In this document: piece by piece, positions 12,647 through 21,297 of the stretch
Numbering within the stretch: position 1 is the stretch's first letter
How the letters are laid out: each line of letters starts with the position of its first letter
Assembly (NCBI RefSeq): GCF_000317595.1
Contig: NZ_AEJC01000107.1
Coordinates: forward strand, 1 to 39,816
DNA: 39,816 bases
Reading direction: 5' to 3'
Source of the DNA: Streptomyces ipomoeae 91-03
GTDB lineage: Bacteria > Actinomycetota > Actinomycetes > Streptomycetales > Streptomycetaceae
Made by a program: the position numbers and the translations under genes
Notes under the pieces: model-generated
Told to the model about the DNA's origin: nothing
Database searches by the model: none
The model's input: only the letters and a program-made list of their open reading frames with translations

Positions 12647-13009
12647 ATGCGCAACAGGGTGAGCGGGTTACGTCGGACCGTGGCCGTGGGCGCGGTACTC
12701 GCGGGCGCGCTCGGTACGGGGTTGAGCGGCACGGCAGCCGCCGCCCAGGACACGGCGGCGGTGGCCTGTCCGATCGGGTACGTGTGTCTCCAGCCGCTGC
12801 TCGGCTCCCAGCCGGTGCTGGTGAGGCAGGGCGAGAGCGCGAGGTTCAGCCCCGCACTGCGGGTCACCGAGGTCACCAACAGTACGAGCGTCAGATACTG
12901 CGTGACCGGCGACTTCAGCTACGGGCTGCCGCCGGGCGGGACGCAGACCTGGGACAGCTCGGTGATCGGCTTGGCACCCATGCCGCCCGGAGGGGCCTGT
13001 CTGCTGTGA
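12647..13009 (+). CDS. Small secreted Cys-containing protein
   Basis: The 120-residue product has a signal peptide (MRNRVSGLRR, then TVAVGAVLAGALGTGLSGTA, cleavage near AAA-Q). The mature part of about 80 residues opens CPIGYVCLQPLLG and has further Cys in VRYCVTG and GACLL, suggesting two disulfides. The C-P-x-G-Y-V-C opening and the EVTNSTSVRYC segment resemble peptidase-inhibitor I36-like secreted Streptomyces proteins. It also loosely recalls the C-D-R-G-D-V-C opening of the neighbouring kinase's outer domain. An AGGGGG site lies 7 bases before the ATG. It is divergent from the FHA-kinase pair and may be its partner or target, which is inference. Confidence 0.8.
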   Translation: MRNRVSGLRRTVAVGAVLAGALGTGLSGTAAAAQDTAAVACPIGYVCLQPLLGSQPVLVRQGESARFSPALRVTEVTNSTSVRYCVTGDFSYGLPPGGTQTWDSSVIGLAPMPPGGACLL

Positions 13010-13014
13010 ACGCG

Positions 13015-13056
13015 CCGAAGGGCCGCGCCCCCTTGCAAGGGAGCGCGGCCCTTCGG
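13015..13056. terminator. Bidirectional terminator with nested palindrome
   Basis: A perfect 14-bp stem (13015-13028 with 13043-13056; CCGAAGGGCCGCGC) encloses a loop that is itself the palindrome CCCTTGCAAGGG. It separates two convergent genes and would work for both. Confidence 0.9.
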
Positions 13057-13085
13057 ATTGTGCGGCGGTCCGCCGACTCGGCGGC

Positions 13086-13667
13086 TCAGTAGCGCGGCCG
13101 GTTGAACCACGCCTTGCCGTTCGCGTTGCCGACGAAGACGGCGATCAGGATGCCCAGCACCAGGTGGACCAGGCCGATGACGAGGAACGGGTAGATGCCG
13201 AGGACGGCGGTGACGATGCCGAAGACGAGGGCGGCCACACGTACGCCGTTGCCACCGGTGTTGAACTTGACCGCGAGCATGATCGCGTAGACGAGCCAGG
13301 CGACGGCGAAGACGGTGATCGCCCACATGAGGCCGACGGGAACGTCGCCGAGCGCCTCCTGGATCGCCGGGTCGTCGGTGCTGTCGCTCGCCGCGCCCAC
13401 GGCCGCCGCGCCGATCCCGTACAGCAGCACGCCGATGACCTGCAGACCGACGATGACCCACAGCATCACCCGGGCCGCGCTGACCGTGCTGGGCATGGTC
13501 GTGGGGGCGCTCGGGTAGCCGCCGTAGCCCTGGGAGACCGGCGGGGCGGACGGGTAGCCGTAGCCGGGCTGCTGCTGGGGCGGCGTCTGCTGCGGGTAGC
13601 CGTAGCCCTGCGCGGGCGGCTGCTGCTTGGGCTGGCCGTAGGGGTTGTTCGGGTCGCCGAAACTCAT
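13086..13667 (-). CDS. Four-helix membrane protein with Pro/Gln/Tyr-rich N-terminus
   Basis: The 193-residue product begins MSFGDPNNPYGQPKQQPPAQ and continues Pro/Gln/Gly/Tyr-rich for about 60 residues. Four hydrophobic segments follow (RVMLWVIVGLQVIGVLLYGI, VGLMWAITVFAVAWLVYAIM, and two within the last 55 residues). It ends GNANGKAWFNRPRY, a short basic tail seen in many small Streptomyces membrane proteins. The ATG has GGAGG about 10 bases upstream; the open frame further upstream is not needed. It is divergent from folD. No function can be named. Confidence 0.87.
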   Translation of the reverse strand: MSFGDPNNPYGQPKQQPPAQGYGYPQQTPPQQQPGYGYPSAPPVSQGYGGYPSAPTTMPSTVSAARVMLWVIVGLQVIGVLLYGIGAAAVGAASDSTDDPAIQEALGDVPVGLMWAITVFAVAWLVYAIMLAVKFNTGGNGVRVAALVFGIVTAVLGIYPFLVIGLVHLVLGILIAVFVGNANGKAWFNRPRY

Positions 13668-13856
13668 GGCGGGTTTTCCTCCGTTGCCTTGTGCGGGGAC
13701 GCGCGGCACGGTTCGGAGGAATGCCCTGGATCCTTGAACTGGTACACGCCCCCCGGCAGTGCCCGCGGCACTGTTCCTCAATCGTTTTATATGCCCGCCC
13801 GGATGTCCAGCCACATTCCTCGTGCGTTGTGCAAGTGCAACACATCGGATCTTGTC

Positions 13857-13889
13857 GGGCACGGGTGCGGGTGCGGGTGCGGGCAGGGG
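13857..13889 (+). promoter_or_regulatory. G-quadruplex-type sequence in the folD leader
   Basis: Six G-tracts (13857-13859, 13863-13865, 13869-13871, 13875-13877, 13881-13883, 13886-13889) are spaced by loops of 3, 3, 3, 3 and 2 bases on the coding strand, ending 43 bases before the folD ATG. This is a strong quadruplex pattern even for a GC-rich genome. Confidence 0.55.
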
Positions 13890-13932
13890 CCTGATTGGAA
13901 CCCGGTGCCGGTCATCCGGGAGGATGGGAACC

Positions 13933-14787
13933 ATGAGCGCCCAGATTCTCGATGGCAAGGCCACCGCAGCCGCGATCAAGTCCGATCTGACCGCCCGCGT
14001 GGCGGCGCTGAAGGAGAAGGGCGTCACGCCCGGCCTCGGCACGGTCCTGGTCGGTGACGACCCCGGCAGCCAGAAGTACGTCGCCGGCAAGCACCGCGAC
14101 TGCGCGCAGGTCGGTATCGCCTCCATCCAGCGTGAACTGCCCGCCACCGCCACCCAGGAGGAGATCGAGGCGGTGGTGCGGGAACTCAACGAGGACCCCG
14201 CCTGCACCGGCTACATCGTCCAGCTGCCGCTCCCCAAGGGCATCGACGAGAACCGCATCCTCGAACTGATGGACCCGGACAAGGACGCGGACGGCCTCCA
14301 CCCGATGAACCTCGGGCGCCTCGTCCTGAACGAGCCCGCCCCGCTGCCCTGCACCCCCAACGGTGTCCTCACCCTCCTCCGTCAGTACGGCGTCGAGATC
14401 AAGGGCGCCGAGGTCGTGGTCGTCGGCCGCGGCGTGACCATCGGGCGCCCGATGCCGCTGCTGCTGACCCGGCGCAGCGAGAACGCGACGGTGACGCAGT
14501 GCCACACCGGTACGCGCGACCTGTCCGCCCATCTGAAGCGGGCGGACATCATCATCGCCGCCGCCGGCTCCGCCCACCTCGTCCGGCCCGAGGACGTCAA
14601 GCCGGGCGCCGCCGTCCTCGACGTCGGTGTCTCCCGCTCCGCCGAGGGCAAGATCGTCGGTGACGTCCACCCCGGTGTCGCCGAGGTCGCCGGCTGGATC
14701 TCCCCCAACCCCGGGGGCGTCGGCCCCATGACCCGCGCCCAGCTGCTCGTCAACGTGGTCGAGGCGGCGGAGCGCAGTGTCGGCTGA
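13933..14787 (+). CDS. folD: Methylene-THF dehydrogenase / methenyl-THF cyclohydrolase
   Basis: FolD interconverts 5,10-methylene-, methenyl- and 10-formyl-THF with NADP, supplying the formyl donor used by PurN and PurH. The 284 residues cover the whole family. Visible hallmarks are the catalytic Y-x3-K (YVAGKHRDC), [10 protein letters not shown], the [11 protein letters not shown] loop, the Rossmann loop [17 protein letters not shown] and the C-terminal [13 protein letters not shown]. The ATG is chosen because GGGAGG lies about nine bases upstream and the protein then starts as the family does ([12 protein letters not shown]). The open frame upstream is leader. Its end overlaps the DUF3017 gene by 11 bases. 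Confidence 0.98.
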   Translation: MSAQILDGKATAAAIKSDLTARVAALKEKGVTPGLGTVLVGDDPGSQKYVAGKHRDCAQVGIASIQRELPATATQEEIEAVVRELNEDPACTGYIVQLPLPKGIDENRILELMDPDKDADGLHPMNLGRLVLNEPAPLPCTPNGVLTLLRQYGVEIKGAEVVVVGRGVTIGRPMPLLLTRRSENATVTQCHTGTRDLSAHLKRADIIIAAAGSAHLVRPEDVKPGAAVLDVGVSRSAEGKIVGDVHPGVAEVAGWISPNPGGVGPMTRAQLLVNVVEAAERSVG

Positions 14788-15304
14788 CGGCGGCGGGGCC
14801 GAGGGGGCGCCGGAGAGGGTGGAGATGTCGGGCACGTCGGCCACCGCGGACGAGATCGAGGTACGGGACCCCGTCAGCGCTCCCGGCGCCGACGGCAAAC
14901 CCGTGCGCACCACCCGGCGCTTCCCGATGTTCACCAGGGACACGGCGCGGCCCGAGGGCGGTGGCCGGGCGGCGCCGAGGAACGCGCCCGCGCCCGCGCG
15001 GCAGTGGCCGATCCTGGTCGTGCTGTGCACCGTGGGGCTCGGTCTGCTGGTCACCGCGTTCGACGCGTTCCGGCTCGGCACGATCCTGATCGGTTGCGCG
15101 CTGCTCATCGGGGCGGCGCTGCGCTGGGTCGTCAGGGACGTCGGCATGCTCGCGGTCCGCTCCCGCTTCACCGACATGATCACCTACATCGCCCTGGGCT
15201 CCGCCATCGTGCTCCTCGCGCTCATGGCCCAGCCGAAACCCTTGCTGGAGATCCCCTTCCTCAAGGACACGCTGCACTTCACGGTGGGCGACGAGACGGG
15301 CTGA
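14777..15304 (+). CDS. DUF3017 membrane protein
   Basis: The 175-residue protein has a charged N-terminus of about 70 residues (with [16 protein letters not shown]), then three hydrophobic segments: [39 protein letters not shown] and [17 protein letters not shown]. The order RFPM, then W-P-x-L and a [12 protein letters not shown] loop is typical of DUF3017, a family encoded directly after folD in many Streptomyces. The GTG start lies inside the end of folD (11-base overlap); an ATG at 14825 is an alternative. The overlap implies coupled expression with folD. Function unknown. Confidence 0.85.
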   Translation: MSADGGGAEGAPERVEMSGTSATADEIEVRDPVSAPGADGKPVRTTRRFPMFTRDTARPEGGGRAAPRNAPAPARQWPILVVLCTVGLGLLVTAFDAFRLGTILIGCALLIGAALRWVVRDVGMLAVRSRFTDMITYIALGSAIVLLALMAQPKPLLEIPFLKDTLHFTVGDETG

Positions 15305-15658
15305 GGTTCAGGTCGGTCGGCTGAGGGGGGCGGGTCTCGCGTCGTACGCCTCGCTGCCGTACGCCTCGCGCGCATACCCGGTCGTACGCCGCCCGCGTAC
15401 GCCCCGGCGTACATGCGACCGCGCGTACACCCCGGCGGACATGTGACGGCGGCCCGTCCCCTCCCCCGAGTAAGGACGGACCGCCGTCGTGCGATCCACC
15501 CTCGTGCACGACGAACGGCCTGTTCAACACCTGTCTGCCCGCTGTGGCACGGAAGTGACCATTCCGCCAAGGTGTCCGCACGATCAGCCCCCCGGCGGCA
15601 CCGCACGAGCACGTCGCGCCCTGGGCCCGAACACCACGGGCCCGGCATCCGTAACGGT
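15305..15658. other. Intergenic region with a CGTACG motif cluster
   Basis: CGTACGCC occurs at 15343, 15358, 15383 and 15396, with variants CGTACATG at 15408 and CGTACACC at 15424: six related sites in about 90 bp at spacings of 12-25 bases. The rest up to the promoter at 15659 shows no gene with a credible start. The cluster could be a multi-site operator or the debris of a degenerate tandem repeat. Confidence 0.4.
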
Positions 15659-15687
15659 GGGAACCAGTCCGCCCGCCCCGGTCGTCA
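15659..15687 (+). promoter_or_regulatory. ECF-type candidate promoter for the short HTH-membrane gene
   Basis: GGGAACC (15659-15665) is followed after 15 bases by GTCGTCA (15681-15687), a typical ECF sigma arrangement (GGAACC at -35, CGTC at -10). The start codon lies 39 bases further on. The -35 is identical to that of the ECF operon at 27.4 kb but the -10 differs, so another sigma factor may be used. Confidence 0.4.
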
Positions 15688-15725
15688 CCTGGTCAGACCC
15701 CGCCCGAAGCCCGAGGAGGCAGCCG

Positions 15726-16211
15726 ATGAGTGCCTGGCAGCCGCTGCCGGACGAACTCCCGCCGGAGGTACGCCACTTCGTGGAGCAGCTGCGACTGCTC
15801 AAGGACCGCACGGGACTCAGCCTGGTCGCGCTCGGCGCCCGCACCGCGTACAGCAAGTCCTCGTGGCAGCGGTATCTCAACGCGACCCAGCCCCCGCCCC
15901 GCCAGGCCGTCGTCGCCCTGTGCCGGGTCGCCGGGGAGGACGCCGAACGCTTCGGGGTGCGCTGGGAACTGGCGGTACGGGCCTGGCCCCGCCCGGCGGC
16001 GGCCACCGCGCCCTCGGCCCAGCCGGCGGGCGCCGCGGGGCCGGAGACGGAGGCGTACGAGGACGACCCCACCCTCCCGTGGTGGGACACCCCGGCCGAG
16101 GACCCGAAGCCCCGGCACCCCGGCCGCGTCGCCCTCTACGCGGCCCTCGCCGTCCTCGCGGTCATGGCCCTGCTCGGCGCCGCACTGATAGGGGCCGTCA
16201 CACTGTCGTGA
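15726..16211 (+). CDS. HTH (XRE-like) protein with C-terminal membrane anchor, short paralog
   Basis: In this 161-residue protein, residues 1-90 form a helix-turn-helix domain (LPDELPPEVRHFVEQLRLLK, then LVALGARTAYSKSSWQRYLN). An Ala/Pro/Glu linker and one membrane helix ([20 protein letters not shown]) finish the chain, with essentially no outer domain. The HTH part aligns residue by residue with the start of the gene at 17350 (W-x-x-LPDEL, AYSKSSW versus GYSKTSW, RYLN in both). GGAGG lies about 8 bases before the ATG. A membrane-tethered DNA-binding or scaffold role is plausible. It converges on the secreted peptidoglycan-binding-like gene. Confidence 0.88.
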   Translation: MSAWQPLPDELPPEVRHFVEQLRLLKDRTGLSLVALGARTAYSKSSWQRYLNATQPPPRQAVVALCRVAGEDAERFGVRWELAVRAWPRPAAATAPSAQPAGAAGPETEAYEDDPTLPWWDTPAEDPKPRHPGRVALYAALAVLAVMALLGAALIGAVTLS

Positions 16212-16239
16212 CGGCCCCGCCGCTGCCCCTCGGCCCTAC

Positions 16240-16350
16240 CGGTTGCCCCGCGGCTCAGCCCCGCCGGTTGTACGCGGCTCAGCCACGTCAGTTGTGACGT
16301 GGCTCAGCCCCGCCGGCCGTACGTGGCTCAGCCGCGCCAGCCGTATGCGG
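16240..16350 (-). repeat. 24/25-bp tandem repeat derived from a gene's 3' end
   Basis: Units 16240-16264, 16265-16288, 16289-16313 and 16314-16337, plus a partial fifth, share GGCTCAGCC and a flanking CGG-TACG part. The fourth and fifth units are the last codons and TGA of the gene ending at 16328; the others repeat that TGA-bearing end downstream. Confidence 0.8.
16281..16304. terminator. Hairpin between convergent genes
   Basis: AGCCACGTCA (16281-16290) pairs perfectly with TGACGTGGCT (16295-16304) around a GTTG loop. It arises inside the third unit of the tandem repeat. Confidence 0.6.
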
Positions 16351-16861
16351 CGACCTTCCACTTCGAGCCGATCTTGACGTAGTACTTCCCGTCGAGCCGC
16401 TTGAAGGTCACCTCGTTCTCGTAACCGACGTAGTTGACGATGCCGTTCTTGTACGGCCCGTCCAGCAGTTGGTCGGCCTGGCCGAAGGTCTCCCTGCCGA
16501 CGATGCCGTCGATGTCCTCCAGCTCCTCCCGCTCCTGCCAGTACATCGTCGCCGAGCGGGTCTTCCAGCCGAAGATCCCGTCGATGTCGTACGCGGTGAA
16601 GGTGTGCAGCTGCCCCTTGGAGTCCTTCCACTTGGCGCCGTCGGCGTACAGCACGCTCTGCCACAGCCGCGTCGCGTTGCTCTTGGAGTTGTGGTTGACG
16701 GACAGCGTGCCCTCGTCGCCCCAGTCGTTGTACGCGGCGCCGGAGCCGTCGACGACCTGCGCCCCGGCGGCCGTCGCGAGCGGAGTGGTGACGCCGAGCA
16801 CGAGCCCGGCCGTGGCCGTCACAGCGGCGGTCGCGAGCAGCAGCCTTGCCCTGTGTTCCAT
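16328..16861 (-). CDS. Secreted peptidoglycan-binding-like protein
   Basis: The 177-residue product has a signal peptide (MEHRARLLLATAAVTATAGL, cleavage near TAAGA). The mature part has a PG_binding_1-like pattern: LWQSVLYADG, an F-T-A-Y-D-IDGIFGWKTRSAT strand-helix, then DIDGIVGRETFGQADQLL, that is two D-G-I-x-G motifs. The last 50 residues (YVGYENEVTFKRLDGKYYVK) look like a small beta domain. It is probably exported and may bind the wall. The ATG at 16861 is chosen because GGGGGA lies 5 bases upstream. It lies between the two paralogous HTH-membrane genes. Its final codons and stop are part of a tandem repeat. Confidence 0.85.
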   Translation of the reverse strand: MEHRARLLLATAAVTATAGLVLGVTTPLATAAGAQVVDGSGAAYNDWGDEGTLSVNHNSKSNATRLWQSVLYADGAKWKDSKGQLHTFTAYDIDGIFGWKTRSATMYWQEREELEDIDGIVGRETFGQADQLLDGPYKNGIVNYVGYENEVTFKRLDGKYYVKIGSKWKVAAYGWRG

Positions 16862-17349
16862 GTGATCCCCCTGGTCCCCGTCTGACGTCATGCGGTGTAC
16901 GAGCCCTCGTTCGACTCGCGTGACTGTGCATGTGTGGTCGCTGTGTCGATGTGTTGACAACTTCGAGGATTTGCCACCGATCCGCTCAACACCAGGGCTA
17001 ACGTGAGCATTTGGGACGGTCCGGGACGTCCCGCGCGCTGACCGGCCATTCCGCCCGGCGATCCGGGATGTCGATGGGACACTGGACCACAGACCGGTAG
17101 AGGGCGTGCAAAGGCGCATGTCATGCCCCGAAATGCTCCCGCGCGCCCCCTTCCCGGGAACTGACATCCCGACCGGGCGCATCCCAATGGGTAGTCCAGA
17201 ACGGGGCTCCGGAAAGGGGCTTCGAGGAGGGACTCGGGGGCCTCGGGCTCGGTCTCGGACCAGGATCAGCGAGGGCATCATGCGCGGCACAGGGATAGCC
17301 GGCACGGGGGGAAAGTCCAGAGACGCACGGGGGGAAGAGGGGGGAAGCA
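16862..17349. other. Divergent promoter region between the secreted protein and the long HTH gene
   Basis: This 488-bp stretch carries no credible gene. It contains the perfect palindrome GGGACGTCCC (17023-17032) immediately after a related GGGACGGTCC, a possible operator. Towards 17350 it becomes purine-rich and ends in a GGGGGGAAG ribosome-binding site. Confidence 0.4.
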
Positions 17350-18747
17350 ATGCCTCGTTGGAGGGCCTTGCCCGATGAACTCGATCCGCAGGTCAGGGAG
17401 TTCGCGGGCCAGCTGCGCCGGCTCGTCGACCGCAGCGGACTGAGCATCGCCGCGGTGGCCGACCGCACGGGCTACAGCAAGACGTCGTGGGAGCGGTACC
17501 TCAACGGAAGACTGCTCGCGCCGAAGGGTGCGATCGTCGCGTTGGCCGAGGTGACCGGTACCGATCCCGTTCATCTGGCCACCATGTGGGAGCTGGCCGA
17601 GCGCGCCTGGAGCCGTTCGGAGATGCGCCACGACATGACCATGGAGGCCATCCGCATCTCCCAGGCACGTGCCGCCCTGGCCGAGACCGGGGGCCAGTCC
17701 ACCGCCAAGGCCAGGACGAAGGCCAAGAACGGCAGAGCGAGCCGGAGCGCGACCGCGACACCGGGTGTGGCGGGCCCGGCGGGCGTCTCACCGACGGTCC
17801 CGCCGCAGCCGCGTTCACCGGGGTCGCTGGGGTCGCCGGGTTCATCGGGTTCGCCGGGGGGCGAACGGATCTCGCGCTCGCCGTCGTACGGCAGTTCGTC
17901 CGCCGCCCCGTCCACGCCGTCCGCCCCGGCCCCCTCGTCGCCGTCCTCTTCGGCCTCCTCCTCCGCCTCGTCCGCCTCGTCGCTGTACGGCAGCGGGAGC
18001 GGAGCGGGGGCCGCCGCCGGTGGCGCACCGCGCATCAGCTGGGGTGTGACCCCGTCGTCGTCCTCGGGTACGTCCGGCGCGTCCGGCTCCTCCGGTCCTT
18101 TCGGCTCCTCCGGTCCTTCCGGGCCGTCCGGGGTGCCGTCGTCGGTGCCGTCCGGGCCGTCGGCCCGTGTCGCCGGTGGCGCGTCGGCTCCGTCCGGTGT
18201 CTTCGGCCCGCCGCAAGGCGGTGGGGGCCGTCCCTACGACGGTGGATCCGCGCCCGGGCGGCGGCTGTCGATGTTCCTCGCGGGTGCCGTCGGCGCGCTC
18301 GTCGTGATCGCGGCGGCCTTCTTCCTCACCAACGGCGACGGCAGGAACCAGGCCGAGGAGAAGCCGCCGACGTCCCCGTCCACCTCGCCCGCCGCGAACC
18401 CCGACCTCCCGGCCGGCGTGAAGTGCAGCGGCCAGGCCTGCAACGGCAAGGACCCCGAGGCCATGGGGTGCATCGGTGACCTCGTGACGACCACCGCCAC
18501 CAAGTTCGTCGGCACCGCGAAGGTCGAGGTCCGCTACAGCGAGACCTGCCAGGCGGCCTGGGCCCGCCTCACCCAGGGGACCCAGGGTGACGAGGTCCAG
18601 GTGACGGTCGGCAGGACCAAGGAGACGGCGGCCATCGAGGCGGCCGGTGACAACATCGCGTACACCCAGATGGTGACGGTGAAGGACGCCGACGAGGCCA
18701 CGGCCTGCGCGACGCTGGCCACGGGGCAGAAGGGCTGCACGGGGTAG
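17350..18747 (+). CDS. HTH-transmembrane protein with extracellular DUF2690-like domain
   Basis: The 465-residue protein starts with an XRE-like HTH domain (1-95; LPDELDPQVREFAGQLRRLV, GYSKTSWERYLNGR). About 200 residues of Ser/Pro/Gly low complexity follow (runs of GSPGSSGSP and SSGPSGPSG). One membrane helix (MFLAGAVGALVVIAAAFFL) leads to an outer domain of about 110 residues with Cys in KCSGQACNGKDPEAMGC, a VEVRYSETCQAAWARL strand-helix and a final CATLATGQKGC. This outer part matches the DUF2690 pattern found behind HTH domains in Streptomyces. It looks like a one-protein membrane sensor, with the DNA-binding-like part inside. ATG with GGGGGGAAG three bases upstream. Confidence 0.92.
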   Translation: MPRWRALPDELDPQVREFAGQLRRLVDRSGLSIAAVADRTGYSKTSWERYLNGRLLAPKGAIVALAEVTGTDPVHLATMWELAERAWSRSEMRHDMTMEAIRISQARAALAETGGQSTAKARTKAKNGRASRSATATPGVAGPAGVSPTVPPQPRSPGSLGSPGSSGSPGGERISRSPSYGSSSAAPSTPSAPAPSSPSSSASSSASSASSLYGSGSGAGAAAGGAPRISWGVTPSSSSGTSGASGSSGPFGSSGPSGPSGVPSSVPSGPSARVAGGASAPSGVFGPPQGGGGRPYDGGSAPGRRLSMFLAGAVGALVVIAAAFFLTNGDGRNQAEEKPPTSPSTSPAANPDLPAGVKCSGQACNGKDPEAMGCIGDLVTTTATKFVGTAKVEVRYSETCQAAWARLTQGTQGDEVQVTVGRTKETAAIEAAGDNIAYTQMVTVKDADEATACATLATGQKGCTG

Positions 18748-18751
18748 AGAA

Positions 18752-18836
18752 CTGTGCGGGGCTGGGAGCTGTGCGGGGCAGGGGAGGTGCGCGGGAAGCC
18801 GGCCGGTCACTGTCCGCGCCCGGTCACTGTCGGTGA
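18752..18836. repeat. Two separate 17-bp tandem duplications
   Basis: CTGTGCGGGGCTGGGAG (18752-18768) is followed at once by a near copy (18769-18785). CCGGTCACTGTCCGCGC (18803-18819) is followed by CCGGTCACTGTCGGTGA (18820-18836). Both lie just after the long HTH gene. Confidence 0.8.
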
Positions 18837-18873
18837 TTCGCGGTACGGGAAAGTAATCCCGCCGTAAGGGGAA

Positions 18874-18922
18874 TGTCCGCCGGACTCCGGGGCAGGCGGA
18901 CAGTACCCCCACGGGAGTCCGG
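18874..18922 (+). promoter_or_regulatory. Interlocking hairpins upstream of mdh
   Basis: TGTCCGCC (18874-18881) pairs with GGCGGACA (18895-18902), while CCGGACTCC (18880-18888) pairs with GGAGTCCGG (18914-18922). The two perfect stems share bases 18880-18881 and interlock, giving either alternatives or a pseudoknot. A terminator for the preceding gene is the simple reading. Confidence 0.45.
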
Positions 18923-19113
18923 CCCGTCAGGGAGGGCGAAAGCCGCTTCCGGCCCGGCACCCCCACCTGGCGGCCGCCACGGTCCACCTCTCCCGGACCG
19001 GCGGTCGCCGCTTTCGTACGCCCGGACGCGGCCCTCCGTACGGAACTACGGTGTGTTGTGGGGTGGGCCACACGCACCCGGCGGTTCGTGATCCCGGATG
19101 CGCGATAGCCTGA

Positions 19114-20196
<1,083 letters not shown>

Positions 20197-20220
20197 GCAT
20201 CGTCGAAGTCCGCCTTCCGC

Positions 20221-20258
20221 ACAGGCCCTGTTCCGGTTTCGCCCGGGACGGGGCCTGT
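20221..20258 (+). terminator. Terminator after mdh
   Basis: ACAGGCCC (20221-20228) pairs with GGGCCTGT (20251-20258), and the stem continues inside through GTTCC with GGGAC. It starts 25 bases after the mdh stop. Confidence 0.75.
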
Positions 20259-20328
20259 TCGGCGTGTACGCCGCTGTCGTCGTAAAACGCACGACGTCGT
20301 GAACGCCCGCGGCGGCAAGGGGGACGTG

Positions 20329-20460
20329 ATGGCGCACTGGGACCCGAGAAGCGGACGTTGGGTGGACGACCCTCCCGGACGCGGCAGCCCGTGGTGGCGT
20401 ACGACGGCCGTGATCGCCCTGGCGGCCCTGCTCGGCGGAGCCGCCGGCCTGGGCGTATGA
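20329..20460 (+). pseudogene. Small membrane-protein gene cut by an in-frame TGA
   Basis: An ATG with GGGGGA a few bases upstream opens [20 protein letters not shown], a form typical of Streptomyces membrane-anchored proteins. A membrane helix follows ([19 protein letters not shown]), then TGA at 20458-20460. Past the TGA the same frame stays open to 20709 and reads [10 protein letters not shown], as expected for the outer flank of the helix; a TGG-to-TGA change at this point would explain it. Alternatively a real 43-residue peptide is made. The former 3' end may have been replaced by a dispersed repeat at about 20600. Function unknown. Confidence 0.55.
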
Positions 20461-20597
20461 GCCCTGGCGAACCGCGACGCCACCACTGACCGCACGACCT
20501 CGGCGAACAGCGCCCCGTCGACCCTCCGACCCGCCGACCCGGTGACCGTGCCAGGTGTGGGCAGCCGTGTCGCTGGGCTGTTGGAGCGCCTGAAGTC

Positions 20598-20632
20598 GGG
20601 CTCGTGCGGCTCCGCCGCGTGGAGGCGACCAG
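20598..20632 (+). repeat. Dispersed intergenic repeat, partial copy
   Basis: The segment GTGCGGCTCCGCCGCGTGG followed by GCGACCAG matches the core of the repeat family also found at 22484, 29352, 32224 and 37690. The GGGGCGCGGGG left part is missing. Confidence 0.6.
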
Positions 20633-20779
20633 GTACATCCCACCCGAGGGAGCCGGTTGGGTGGCTCTTAGGGTCGATCACTATTCTGGGCGCCGTAAGG
20701 CGCAGGTAAGCGTGACCGGTCGTCGTGTGGCGGACCGGCACGGCATGGCAGGGCGTATCAGCCCGACGGGGGAGCAGGC

Positions 20780-21151
20780 GTGGGAGAGACGCGTAGGCGG
20801 TTGCGGTCGAGCACGGTCGTACTCGGAGGGATGGGCGTCGTGGCGGCAGCCCTCACCTCCTGTGGGTCGGACCCGGACCGCCGCTGCGTGGACCGGGACA
20901 GCTACGACTACGCCAACGGCTACAAGATCATCGCCGACAAGAACTGCAACTCGAACTCCACCTCCTCCTCGTCGTACGGCAAGAACAGCAAGAGCAGCAG
21001 CAGCGGCAACCGCAAGCAGGCCGGCACGGTCGACGCCGCCTGGTACTACGACGCCGACGTCAGCAACGGCAGGGCCGACTACGGCACCTTCAGCCGCAGC
21101 GAGGCCGTGGACCGCGACGGCTTCGGCTGCTCCGGCTCCAGCGGCGGCTGA
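20780..21151 (+). CDS. Lipoprotein, YgiB-like position
   Basis: The 123-residue product has a lipoprotein signal (MGETRRRLR, then [16 protein letters not shown] with lipobox LTSC), so it should be exported and anchored. The mature part has [20 protein letters not shown], then a Ser/Asn-rich low-complexity linker (about 55-78), then a Tyr/Asp-rich [19 protein letters not shown] and a [15 protein letters not shown] end. It sits directly before a YgiC-like ATP-grasp gene, as YgiB-type proteins do, and the R-G-G-F-G-C-type ending fits that family loosely. GTG start with GGGGGAG 5-6 bases upstream. Biological role is not known. Confidence 0.85.
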   Translation: MGETRRRLRSSTVVLGGMGVVAAALTSCGSDPDRRCVDRDSYDYANGYKIIADKNCNSNSTSSSSYGKNSKSSSSGNRKQAGTVDAAWYYDADVSNGRADYGTFSRSEAVDRDGFGCSGSSGG

Positions 21152-21297
21152 CCCCGGAAACCGAGAACCGGGAATCACAGAACCGAGAACCCCAGAACAC
21201 CGGGGAACCGCGAAGCCGGGGCCCGAGAACCCCGATGGGCAACCGCCCTCCAGGGAGACCGAGGGGAAGACAGAGCCTTCGAGGGGAAGACAGAGCC
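21152..21297 (+). repeat. Spacer with GAGAACC repeats and a 20-bp tandem duplication
   Basis: From 21160 to 21225 the word GAGAACC or GAAACC recurs about five times. At 21260-21279 and 21280-21299 a 20-bp unit (CGAGGGGAAGACAGAGCCTT) is exactly duplicated; it contains a GAGGGGA ribosome-binding site, and only the second copy runs into a TTG start codon. Confidence 0.85.

Noticed and set aside
13687..13932. N-terminal extension of FolD
   Set aside because: The open frame includes the G-rich repeat and lacks a start with a ribosome-binding site; the ATG at 13933 matches the family start.
15343..15430. The CGTACG cluster as a CRISPR-like array
   Set aside because: Units are only 8 bp with irregular 12-25 base spacing and no spacers of constant size; no cas gene is present.
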